A stretch of 14,449 bases of DNA from Campylobacteraceae bacterium (GTDB taxonomy: Bacteria; Campylobacterota; Campylobacteria; Campylobacterales; Sulfurovaceae): positions 1 through 14,449 of the forward strand of contig JALUKJ010000085.1 in assembly GCA_027056615.1 (NCBI GenBank). Direction: 5' to 3'. Shown here piece by piece: positions 1-4,866 of this stretch (its first letter is position 1; each line of letters starts with the position of its first letter). The notes beneath the pieces are model-generated. The model did not search any database and was not told where the DNA came from. It was given only the letters and a program-made list of their open reading frames with translations. The position numbers were made by a program, and so were the translations under genes.

Positions 1-1
1 G

Positions 2-124
2 AGTAAAAAAGAGTTTGAAAGAAAATTAGAATATCATATTTATAGAGGTTACTCTATTTTAAGTAGTTCATTAAAGGCAAATGGTAATATTTATGAATTT
101 TTATTGCAAGAGTTTATCAATTAA
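2..124 (+). CDS. 3' end of an unrecognised gene (partial)
   Basis: An open frame enters from the left edge and gives 40 codons before a TAA stop. The visible C-terminus is basic then hydrophobic (KEFERKLEYHIYRGY near its start, ending LLQEFIN). The alternation of helix-forming residues and the RGY motif are vaguely like the last repeat of RecX-type proteins, but too little is present to name it. It ends about 30 bases before the nucleotidyltransferase gene. Being open to the edge with sensible codon use is the only support for coding. Confidence 0.45.
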   Translation, partial: SKKEFERKLEYHIYRGYSILSSSLKANGNIYEFLLQEFIN

Positions 125-127
125 TAA

Positions 128-133
128 TATGAT
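128..133 (+). promoter_or_regulatory. Possible -10 box upstream of mntA
   Basis: TATGAT lies in an AT-rich stretch just after the preceding stop codon. A start of transcription near position 140 would leave a leader of about 15 bases before the ATG at 155. No clear -35 box is visible, which is usual for Campylobacterota promoters. Confidence 0.35.
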
Positions 134-154
134 ATATATTTGAATGAGCCAACA

Positions 155-451
155 ATGCGACTAACTCCCCAAGAACAAAACGCCATAAAAGAAACCTTTA
201 TAAAAACCTTCAAAACAGGCAAAATCTACCTCTTCGGAAGTCGTACCGATGATACTCAAAGGGGTGGAGATATTGACTTATATATTGTCTTAGACTATAA
301 AGAGAGTCCCCAAATACTCTTTGATAAAAAGATAGAGTTTTTAGGTAGGTTACAAGATAAAATAGGTGAACAGAAAATAGATGTTATAATCTCAAAAGAT
401 AAAAATAGAGCCATTGAAAAAGAGGCTTTTAGCACAGGGATAGAGTTGTGA
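155..451 (+). CDS. mntA: MntA-type minimal nucleotidyltransferase (antitoxin of a HepT-MntA pair)
   Basis: The product (98 residues from the ATG at 155) is a minimal nucleotidyltransferase. The strand-turn motif LFGSR is followed by GGDIDLYI, giving the Gly-Ser pair and two metal-binding aspartates of the polymerase-beta superfamily; a later KIDVII segment could supply the third acidic residue. In characterised HepT-MntA pairs, the MNT protein neutralises the HEPN ribonuclease by adding AMP units to a tyrosine near its active site. The partner follows with a four-base overlap (GTGA), as usual for such modules. A TTG at 140 would add five residues, but the ATG at 155 is preferred because family members commonly begin MRLT. 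The gene is intact although its partner is not. Confidence 0.82.
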   Translation: MRLTPQEQNAIKETFIKTFKTGKIYLFGSRTDDTQRGGDIDLYIVLDYKESPQILFDKKIEFLGRLQDKIGEQKIDVIISKDKNRAIEKEAFSTGIEL

Positions 452-931
452 ATATATACCAAGAGAAGTTAGAGAGAATTTTTAGTGAGTGTAGAAAACA
501 TAAAGCAAGAGTTAAAAGTAGTGCTAAAGAGATGTCAAGTTTTATGCCACTTGATGCCAAACGGTATGAAAACTTAGGAAGATAAAGAGGTTCAGGTTAT
601 AGACCAGTTTCTCTTTAGATTTGCTAAACTTCAAGATGCCATGGGAGAGAAACTTTTTAAAACACTACTTCTTGCTTTAGATGAGAAGGTGGAGAATCGA
701 CCTTTTATTGATATTTTAAATCGAATGGAGAAAATTGAGCTACTTAAAAGCGTACAAGAGTGGCGAGATTTGAGAGATATACGAAATGAGTTGGCTCATA
801 ACTATGATGATGACCCACAAGAGAGTAGTATGGTTATTAATAAAATATATGAAAAAAGGGATATACTACTCGAAATCTTTGATAGGATAGATGAGTATTA
901 TCAATCTGTAAGGTTTGAAAAAAAACATTAA
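448..931 (+). pseudogene. hepT: HepT (HEPN) toxin gene broken by a one-base frameshift
   Basis: The GTG at 448 opens 45 codons (MNIYQEKLERIF at the start) that end at a TAA at 583-585 just after YENLGR. Reading from 581 in the next frame restores the family sequence DKEVQVIDQFLFRF and continues to the stop at 929-931. Removing one G at 577-578 joins the two into a 160-residue protein. The second part carries RNELAHNY, the R-x4-H-x-Y motif that forms the HEPN RNase site with the tyrosine modified by MntA. The upstream overlap with mntA supports a former toxin-antitoxin pair. An internal ATG at 641 could still start a 96-residue C-terminal piece containing the motif, but no good ribosome site precedes it. 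A sequencing error or programmed slippage are alternatives. Confidence 0.8.
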
Positions 932-948
932 AATAGAGGAAAAAAATT

Positions 949-1521
949 ATGCCAAGATATATAAATAGAAAAAACAAAGAGTACTTTTTACACAAAGGTC
1001 AAACAAAAACAGGGAAAGAGAGATACTATTTTTCACAAAAGCTTAGTGGTGCTACAAGTGGAAGAGTTCCTGATGGATATGAGGTTTATGAAGCTCCTAA
1101 TGGCTCTTTTCATATAAGAAAGATTCAAGAACAGATTATAACAGATGAAGAGAAGAAAATTGTTGAAGATGGATTAAAGAAGTTTACTAATTTAAAAGAT
1201 TTTAAAGTTTATGTTAAAAAAAATATAATCTCAATCTATACCCCAATTCAAGATATTGATGTATTGGTAGATATAATGAGTAGATATCAGAAGAGTGTTA
1301 GCAAAGAGGATAGAGAGTTTCTGCAAACAACTATAGAGTATAAAACAGAGATGCAATTTGTTTTAATTGACAAAAAAGAGAGACTTTTTAACGTACAGCG
1401 ATACAACTATAGAGGCAGTATAGATGATTGGATGGATATAGACTTTTTTCAACCACTTGATGAGTTAGTAGAACTTTATGTAGGATACTTGGGTAAAGAG
1501 AGTTTTTTTGAACTCTATTGA
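949..1521 (+). CDS. Uncharacterised 190-residue protein
   Basis: I do not recognise a named domain. The N-terminus is very basic (MPRYINRKNKEYFLHKGQT), followed by an aromatic segment (RYYFSQ), a proline-glycine turn (VPDGYEVYEAPNGSF) and a mixed alpha/beta remainder ending GKESFFELY. There is no signal peptide or membrane segment, so it is probably cytoplasmic. The start is well supported by AGAGGA 9-14 bases upstream. It lies 17 bases after the broken hepT and may have been transcribed with it, but nothing ties it functionally to the toxin-antitoxin pair. The basic N-terminus would suit nucleic-acid contact, which is only a guess. Codon use matches its neighbours. Confidence 0.7.
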   Translation: MPRYINRKNKEYFLHKGQTKTGKERYYFSQKLSGATSGRVPDGYEVYEAPNGSFHIRKIQEQIITDEEKKIVEDGLKKFTNLKDFKVYVKKNIISIYTPIQDIDVLVDIMSRYQKSVSKEDREFLQTTIEYKTEMQFVLIDKKERLFNVQRYNYRGSIDDWMDIDFFQPLDELVELYVGYLGKESFFELY

Positions 1522-1534
1522 ATAAATTTATTTG

Positions 1535-1556
1535 GATAGGGGATAGATATCCTATC
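1535..1556 (+). terminator. Hairpin after the 190-residue gene
   Basis: GATAGG (1535-1540) can pair with CCTATC (1551-1556) around a ten-base loop, 14 bases after the stop codon. No T-run follows, so termination is weakly supported. It overlaps the left arm of the 1533-1952 inverted repeat and may simply be part of that element. Confidence 0.25.
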
Positions 1557-1588
1557 GAACTCATGTTATTATTATAGACGCGTTGATA

Positions 1589-1759
1589 CTATCGTCCTCT
1601 TCCCTCTCCATAAGCCTCTATCTGCTTTTTACTAACAAGTTGGGCTAGATATTTCTGAACGGTACACCTTGCAAGAGCTGTATGTTCCACTATCTTAGCT
1701 GTTGTTAATTGGGGATACTTTTCAAACAGTTCCAATAGTATATTTTCTATTTTGTTCAT
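1589..1759 (-). CDS. Small helix-turn-helix DNA-binding protein (56 residues)
   Basis: On the minus strand an ATG at 1759 opens 56 codons ending in TAG at 1589. The sequence is a compact winged-helix unit: a first helix ENILLELFEKYP, then TTAKIVEHTALARCTVQKYL as helix-turn-helix (about residues 19-38), then a wing-like tail LVSKKQIEAYGEGRGR. This resembles the C-terminal DNA-binding module that ends many larger regulators (Fic- or RecG-like ATP-binding regulators), so it could be a stand-alone repressor or a detached C-terminus. AGAGAA lies upstream at ribosome-site distance, and an in-frame TAA lies five codons before the ATG, so it is not the visible tail of a longer frame. A tandem seven-base repeat covers its promoter, consistent with autoregulation. 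Confidence 0.6.
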   Translation of the reverse strand: MNKIENILLELFEKYPQLTTAKIVEHTALARCTVQKYLAQLVSKKQIEAYGEGRGR

Positions 1760-1775
1760 GTTGTTCTCTTTTTAA

Positions 1776-1799
1776 TTGTGCATTAATGTGCATATTGTA
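1776..1799 (-). promoter_or_regulatory. Promoter and tandem operator-like repeat of the small regulator
   Basis: Read on the minus strand, TACAAT (1799-1794) makes a good -10 box, and ATGCACA occurs twice at exactly ten-base spacing (1793-1787 and 1783-1777), covering the -10 end and the start region. Two identical half-sites one helical turn apart over a start site suggest binding by the adjacent helix-turn-helix protein. The central CATTAATG is also a perfect eight-base palindrome. Confidence 0.45.
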
Positions 1800-1858
1800 G
1801 TATTTTTAAGGAAATTTTTATCTTATTTTATGGATTTATGATTTCAATAGTTTTTTGT

Positions 1859-1864
1859 TATGAT
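1859..1864 (+). promoter_or_regulatory. Possible -10 box of the truncated plus-strand gene
   Basis: TATGAT ends seven bases before the ATG at 1871, so transcription would begin at or very near the start codon, giving a leaderless message. It is preceded by a run of six Ts, as in Campylobacterota promoters. Confidence 0.3.
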
Positions 1865-1870
1865 TAGAAT

Positions 1871-1930
1871 ATGAAAGAGTCAAAAACCCAAATCTACTAC
1901 AATCAAAACCACAAAGAGCTAATAACCTGA
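1871..1930 (+). pseudogene. 5' remnant resembling a SAM-dependent methyltransferase gene
   Basis: An ATG opens 19 codons (MKESKTQIYYNQNHKELIT) and stops at TGA. The core YYNQNHKELI closely resembles the YYNxNAKEx opening of many class I SAM-dependent methyltransferases, whose SAM-binding glycine motif normally follows some 30 residues later. Here the sequence runs instead into the right arm of an inverted repeat, and no continuation is seen in any frame nearby. I read it as the surviving start of a gene whose body was lost by insertion or deletion. A chance short frame is the alternative. Confidence 0.35.
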
Positions 1931-1974
1931 GTTCGACGGAATATCCTATCCACAATTTAATTCAAAAAAATTCC

Positions 1975-2000
1975 AAATGCAACTAAAGTGGCATTTTTTT
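1975..2000 (+). terminator. Rho-independent terminator-like hairpin
   Basis: AAATGC (1975-1980) pairs with GCATTT (1991-1996), and the downstream strand runs into eight Ts (1993-2000). With no intact plus-strand gene just upstream, it may be the original terminator of the gene whose start survives at 1871. An A-run at 1965-1971 on the other side gives it some bidirectional character. Confidence 0.5.
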
Positions 2001-2015
2001 CCTCTCCTCCTACAT

Positions 2016-2021
2016 TATAAT
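2016..2021 (+). promoter_or_regulatory. -10 box upstream of the Hsp20 genes, separated from them by an inserted element
   Basis: TATAAT lies 20 bases before the left end of the 2041-2314 element. It is a good candidate for the original promoter of the heat-shock genes, which would now have a leader of about 320 bases containing the whole element. No CIRCE (HrcA) or HAIR (HspR) inverted repeat was found nearby. Confidence 0.4.
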
Positions 2022-2040
2022 TCTCTCATATTTAGCCAAA

Positions 2041-2314
2041 TAAGTACCTGACCATAATAAAAGATATATTTTAACGATAAGAAAAAGGTACAGGTACAAG
2101 GCAGATTTTTGCAGGACTAGCCGTAGCTAATTCAAGAAAATCTAACGTAGTAGATGTGCCTTTTTCTTATTGCCCGTAGGGTGAAATGATTTTGCCTCAT
2201 CTTTGCACGAAAATATCTTTGAATTAGCTAAGGTTAGTCCTTCAGATATTTTCGCACAAATCTAAGGCAAACTCATTTCATTAAAATATGTCATTTATTA
2301 TGGTCAGGTACTTA
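2041..2314. mobile_element. 274-bp MITE-like element with long terminal inverted repeats
   Basis: The first 37 bases (beginning TAAGTACCTGACCATAATAA) match the reverse complement of the last 37 at 34 positions, the outer 21 being perfect. If the outermost TA is a target duplication, the true ends are AGTACC. Inside are two hairpins: 2077-2091 with 2156-2170 (14/15 matched), and 2183-2197 with 2265-2279 (14/15) extended by 2202-2218 with 2244-2260 (15/17). Their loops carry 23-base sequences (2113-2135 and 2219-2241) that are inverted copies at 21/23 positions and so could pair with each other. No protein of note is encoded. The element sits in the leader of the Hsp20 genes, with the stop of the nearest preceding plus-strand frame more than 100 bases away. 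I cannot name the parent transposase family. Confidence 0.75.
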
Positions 2315-2346
2315 GGTTAAAAAAATAAAAAATTAAGGAATAAAAC

Positions 2347-2790
2347 ATGTTAGTAAAAAGATACGAACCATTTAACGATATTAGAAAAAGTTTTGACCTT
2401 GTAAATGCAATTATGAATACCATTGGAGAGCAGACAGCTACTCAACAACAAGAGAATGTAGTTGACTTTCGTCCAAAGGTAAATACTCGTGAGACAGAGG
2501 ATGCTTACCATATTGAAGTAGAGCTTCCAGGTGTTAAGAAAAAAGATGTAGACATTAGTGTAGATGGAAATATTCTTACTATTTCAGGGGAAAGAAATGT
2601 AAGAGATGAGGTTAAAGATGAAGACTATCATAAAGTAGAGAGTCGTTATGGTCTCTTTTCACGAAGTTTTACACTACCTGAAAAAGTAGATATTTCAAAT
2701 ATTGAGGCTGAGTTTGTTAATGGAGTTTTAGAGATTGCCATTCCAAAACTAAAAGTAGATACTTCAAGTAAAAAAATTGAGATTAAGTAA
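2347..2790 (+). CDS. Small heat-shock protein, Hsp20/alpha-crystallin family (first of three)
   Basis: This is an ATP-independent cytoplasmic holdase that binds unfolding proteins. Of 147 residues, the alpha-crystallin domain runs from about 40 to 138: VELPGVKKKDVDI near 58-70, then the hallmark A-x4-G-x-L (A121, G126, L128). The C-terminal I-x-I anchor (I144, I146) that docks subunits into larger oligomers is present. The N-terminal arm is short and contains MNTIGEQTATQQQ. AAGGAA at 2335-2340 precedes the ATG. It begins a run of three Hsp20 genes followed by htpX and lies 32 bases after a MITE-like element that may affect its transcription or leader structure. Confidence 0.93.
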   Translation: MLVKRYEPFNDIRKSFDLVNAIMNTIGEQTATQQQENVVDFRPKVNTRETEDAYHIEVELPGVKKKDVDISVDGNILTISGERNVRDEVKDEDYHKVESRYGLFSRSFTLPEKVDISNIEAEFVNGVLEIAIPKLKVDTSSKKIEIK

Positions 2791-2803
2791 TAAGGAGTTT
2801 ATA

Positions 2804-3244
2804 ATGAGTGTAACAAAAGATAAAATTATTGAAAACGGAAAAGAGTTAGTTAACGCTGTTGAAGAGAAAGTTGAAAAAGGGTTAGAGGTAGCAAAAGAGA
2901 CTTTGGGAAATGTTGCTAGACACCTACCTTTGGCAAACTTTGCTAAACATAGCCCTGATACTTATGATATTGAGATTGATTTACCAGGGGTAAACAAAGA
3001 TGAGATTGAACTTAAGATAGAAGATGACTACTTAACAGTTAATGCTATTAGAAAGACAAAAGATGAGGTGAAAGAGAGTGATTACTACCTTTGTGAGAGC
3101 AGTTATGGGCTTATTTCTCGAAGCTTTGTTTTACCAAAAGATGTAGACAGAGATAAAATATCAGCCAACTATGAAGATGGTAGACTCTATATCTCTTTAG
3201 AGAAAGAAGAGGCTAGAAAAGCACGTAATATTTCAATTAAATAA
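2804..3244 (+). CDS. Small heat-shock protein, Hsp20 family (second of three)
   Basis: A 146-residue cytoplasmic holdase. The alpha-crystallin domain covers about 50-135 (IDLPGVNKDEIEL at 58-70; A121, G126, L128 of the hallmark), and the C-terminal ISI anchor is at 143-145. The N-terminal arm differs from that of the first copy: it is amphipathic and charged (KELVNAVEEKVEKGLEVAKE), which would change client or membrane contacts, while the crystallin domains share the DEVK-x-x-DY and YGL-x-SRSF segments. The ATG at 2804 is chosen because AAGGAG sits six bases before it; a TTG at 2777 would overlap the previous gene and lacks this support. It lies 13 bases after the first copy, so the two are surely co-transcribed. 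Tandem duplication with divergence of the arms is likely. Confidence 0.93.
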   Translation: MSVTKDKIIENGKELVNAVEEKVEKGLEVAKETLGNVARHLPLANFAKHSPDTYDIEIDLPGVNKDEIELKIEDDYLTVNAIRKTKDEVKESDYYLCESSYGLISRSFVLPKDVDRDKISANYEDGRLYISLEKEEARKARNISIK

Positions 3245-3255
3245 GGAGATTAGTG

Positions 3256-3765
3256 ATGAAAAATAGATTCTTAAAAACCATACTTTTAGCTACTGTTCCT
3301 ATGGTAGCAATTCATGCAGATAGTAACTTGACCAAAAATCCTTTGGCTGATGACCCAATTTTTCAGCATTTTCAAAAGTTACAACAAGATATGAATAAAA
3401 TGTTTGAAGAGTTCAATAAAAATGCCTTTAAAGGGGTAGCTATTGACCCAAATTTTGAAAAGGGTTTTTCATTTAAGCCTGATACTGACCTAAAAGATAA
3501 GGGTGACAGTTATGAGTTAAAAATGGATTTAGCAGGTATGGACGACAAGAGCATTAAGATTGATGTTCAAGGAAACTACCTAAGTGTTACGGCTAAAAGT
3601 GAAGAGAGTAAAGAGAAAAAAGAGGGTGGAAAGATTATCCATCAAGAGCGTCATGTAGGTATGGTACAGCGTGGAATGACTTTACCAAAAGATGCAGATG
3701 TAGAGCATTATAAAAGTGACTATAAAAATGGTGTTTTAACCATTACTGTACCAAAAAAGAAGTAA
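3256..3765 (+). CDS. Signal-peptide-bearing small heat-shock protein (predicted periplasmic)
   Basis: The 169-residue product starts with a basic N-terminus (MKNRFLK), a hydrophobic core (TILLATVPMVAI) and an AIHA-DSN signal-peptidase-like site after residue 21, so export to the periplasm is predicted. After a helical region with a DPIFQHFQKLQQDMNKMF stretch, the alpha-crystallin domain spans about 72-167 (MDLAGMDDKSI at 90-100). The hallmark A-x4-G-x-L is S154, G159, L161, with serine for alanine. It lacks the C-terminal I-x-I anchor and ends VPKKK, so oligomerisation should differ from the cytoplasmic pair. AAGGAG lies seven bases before the ATG at 3256; a GTG at 3253 is less well spaced. 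It is 11 bases after the second copy, in one operon with it. Confidence 0.9.
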   Translation: MKNRFLKTILLATVPMVAIHADSNLTKNPLADDPIFQHFQKLQQDMNKMFEEFNKNAFKGVAIDPNFEKGFSFKPDTDLKDKGDSYELKMDLAGMDDKSIKIDVQGNYLSVTAKSEESKEKKEGGKIIHQERHVGMVQRGMTLPKDADVEHYKSDYKNGVLTITVPKKK

Positions 3766-3770
3766 AATAG

Positions 3771-3799
3771 TTGGAATTAAAATATAAATCAAATTCCAA
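3771..3799 (+). terminator. Hairpin just after the third Hsp20 gene
   Basis: TTGGAATT (3771-3778) pairs perfectly with AATTCCAA (3792-3799) around a 13-base loop, five bases after the stop codon. There is no T-run, so it may protect the message end or partly terminate rather than act as a full terminator. Confidence 0.3.
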
Positions 3800-3805
3800 T
3801 ATGCA

Positions 3806-3971
3806 TTCCCAACGAGGATGTCAATGCCATTGAATTAAGCCCAAATCCTGTAGGTTTGATTTTATCGAACAAAAAGTTGAGGCCCATAAAACAATCCGTT
3901 CGATGAAATCGAACCTACAGTTTTTGAATATTTATTCCTTAATTCATTGGCATTGATGAGGACGTTGGGAA
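3806..3971. repeat. 166-bp nested inverted repeat between hsp20 and htpX
   Basis: The outer arms 3806-3839 and 3938-3971 match inverted at 27 of 34 positions. Six of the seven mismatches form one block (3815-3820 against 3957-3962), around which GAGGA appears in the same orientation in both arms (3814-3818, 3958-3962). Inside lies a second inverted pair (3848-3870 and 3898-3920). The whole could fold into one long imperfect hairpin in the message or DNA. It fills most of the hsp20-htpX gap. No coding frame of note was found in it. Confidence 0.7.
3848..3920. repeat. Inverted pair of GTAG-plus-hairpin units (REPIN-like)
   Basis: Each unit is CTGTAGG followed by a small palindrome (GTTTGAT-TTT-ATCGAAC on the left, GTTCGAT-TTC-ATCGAAC in the inverted right copy). 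The units match at 21 of 23 bases and are separated by 27 bases. A GTAG foot at the base of a short palindrome is the signature of REP sequences, and an inverted pair is the REPIN form that is mobilised in trans by RAYT (TnpA-REP) transposases. No RAYT gene is present in this window, so the assignment rests on the pattern alone. Confidence 0.55.
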
Positions 3972-4007
3972 CTAGAGGGATAATAAAAAATAAAAAGGAG
4001 TGTGTGA

Positions 4008-4853
4008 ATGGAACAATTTAAAACGTATGTATTAATGATAGGATTGACCCTCCTTTTTATTTGGTTTGGTGGTATGATTGCTGGTCAAACAGGTATGATT
4101 CTTGCTTTTCTTGGGGCAATGGGTATGAATTTCTATGCATACTTCTACTCTCATGAGCAGGTACTTGAACACTATCATGCTATTCCTGTAAGTAGAAGAG
4201 AAGCTCATGGACTCTATGAGATTGTTGAGCGATTGACTCGTAGGGCAAATTTACCAATGCCACAACTCTATATTATTCCTGAAGAGATGCCAAATGCTTT
4301 TGCTACAGGTCGAGACTATGAACATGCAGTTGTAGCAGTAACAGAGGGGCTTTTAGAACTCTTAGATGAAGATGAGGTAGAGGCTGTTGTGGCTCATGAA
4401 CTAAGTCACATTAAACATTACGATATGCTTATAGGAACTATTACAGCAACCATTGCAGGTGCTATTGCAATGTTGGCAAATTTTGGAATGTTCTTTGGTG
4501 GAAGTAGTGATGATGATAGACCAAACCCTATTGTGATGTTGATTTTAATGTTTGTTATGCCATTGGCTGCGACCATTATTCAGATGACGGTTAGTAGAAA
4601 TCGTGAGTTTATGGCTGATGAGGGTGCAGCAAGAATGACAGGACACCCAGAGTGGTTACAGAGTGCTTTACAAAAGCTTGAGTACTATGCAAGAGGTATG
4701 GTCATGCCAGAGGCTGAACCACAAACGGCTCATATGTTTATTGTCAATCCATTTACGGGTAAAGATTTTTCAATGCAACAGCTTTTTAGTACCCATCCAA
4801 CTACTGAACAACGTATTGAACGGTTGGAGGAGTTGAAAGAGTGGGTTAGGTAG
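4008..4853 (+). CDS. htpX: Membrane zinc metalloprotease HtpX (M48 family)
   Basis: HtpX is an inner-membrane protease with a cytosolic active site that removes misfolded membrane proteins during stress. The 281-residue product has two N-terminal membrane segments (about 7-22 and 28-46), the zinc motif HELSH (H130, E131, H134), two more hydrophobic segments (about 143-164 and 175-195) and the third zinc ligand in SRNREFMAD (E200). All catalytic residues are intact, and length is normal for the family. AAGGAG lies seven bases before the ATG. It follows the three Hsp20 genes, fitting a heat- or envelope-stress cluster, but the 243-base gap with a nested inverted repeat leaves open whether it is on the same transcript. 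It converges with the TerB-like gene, with 13 bases between the stops. Confidence 0.93.
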   Translation: MEQFKTYVLMIGLTLLFIWFGGMIAGQTGMILAFLGAMGMNFYAYFYSHEQVLEHYHAIPVSRREAHGLYEIVERLTRRANLPMPQLYIIPEEMPNAFATGRDYEHAVVAVTEGLLELLDEDEVEAVVAHELSHIKHYDMLIGTITATIAGAIAMLANFGMFFGGSSDDDRPNPIVMLILMFVMPLAATIIQMTVSRNREFMADEGAARMTGHPEWLQSALQKLEYYARGMVMPEAEPQTAHMFIVNPFTGKDFSMQQLFSTHPTTEQRIERLEELKEWVR

Positions 4854-4866
4854 TAGAATTTTTAAG

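Larger units (their letters stand above)
1533..1952. repeat. Imperfect inverted repeats bounding a 420-bp segment
   Basis: TGGATAGG at 1533-1540 is matched inverted at 1945-1952, and the 17 bases at 1555-1571 (TCGAACTCATGTTATTA) are matched inverted at 1920-1936 with one difference. The spacer between the two matching blocks is 14 bases in the left arm and 8 in the right. The segment encloses a small minus-strand helix-turn-helix gene and the remnant of a plus-strand gene that ends within the right arm. This could be a transposon relic, a MITE, or the scar of a rearrangement between two copies of a dispersed repeat. No transposase or clear target duplication was seen. Confidence 0.5.

Noticed and set aside
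571..590. Programmed frameshift in hepT
   Set aside because: The join TTAGGAAGATAA has no evident slippery heptamer, rare-codon pause or stimulatory hairpin, and a one-base insertion explains it more simply. It remains possible only if relatives share the same extra base.
2010..2346. CIRCE or HAIR heat-shock operator before hsp20
   Set aside because: Neither TTAGCACTC-N9-GAGTGCTAA nor CTTGAGT-N7-ACTCAAG is present. The inverted repeats here belong to the MITE-like element.
2041..3971. CRISPR array
   Set aside because: The repeats are inverted, few and of different families. There is no run of equal-length direct repeats with regular spacers.
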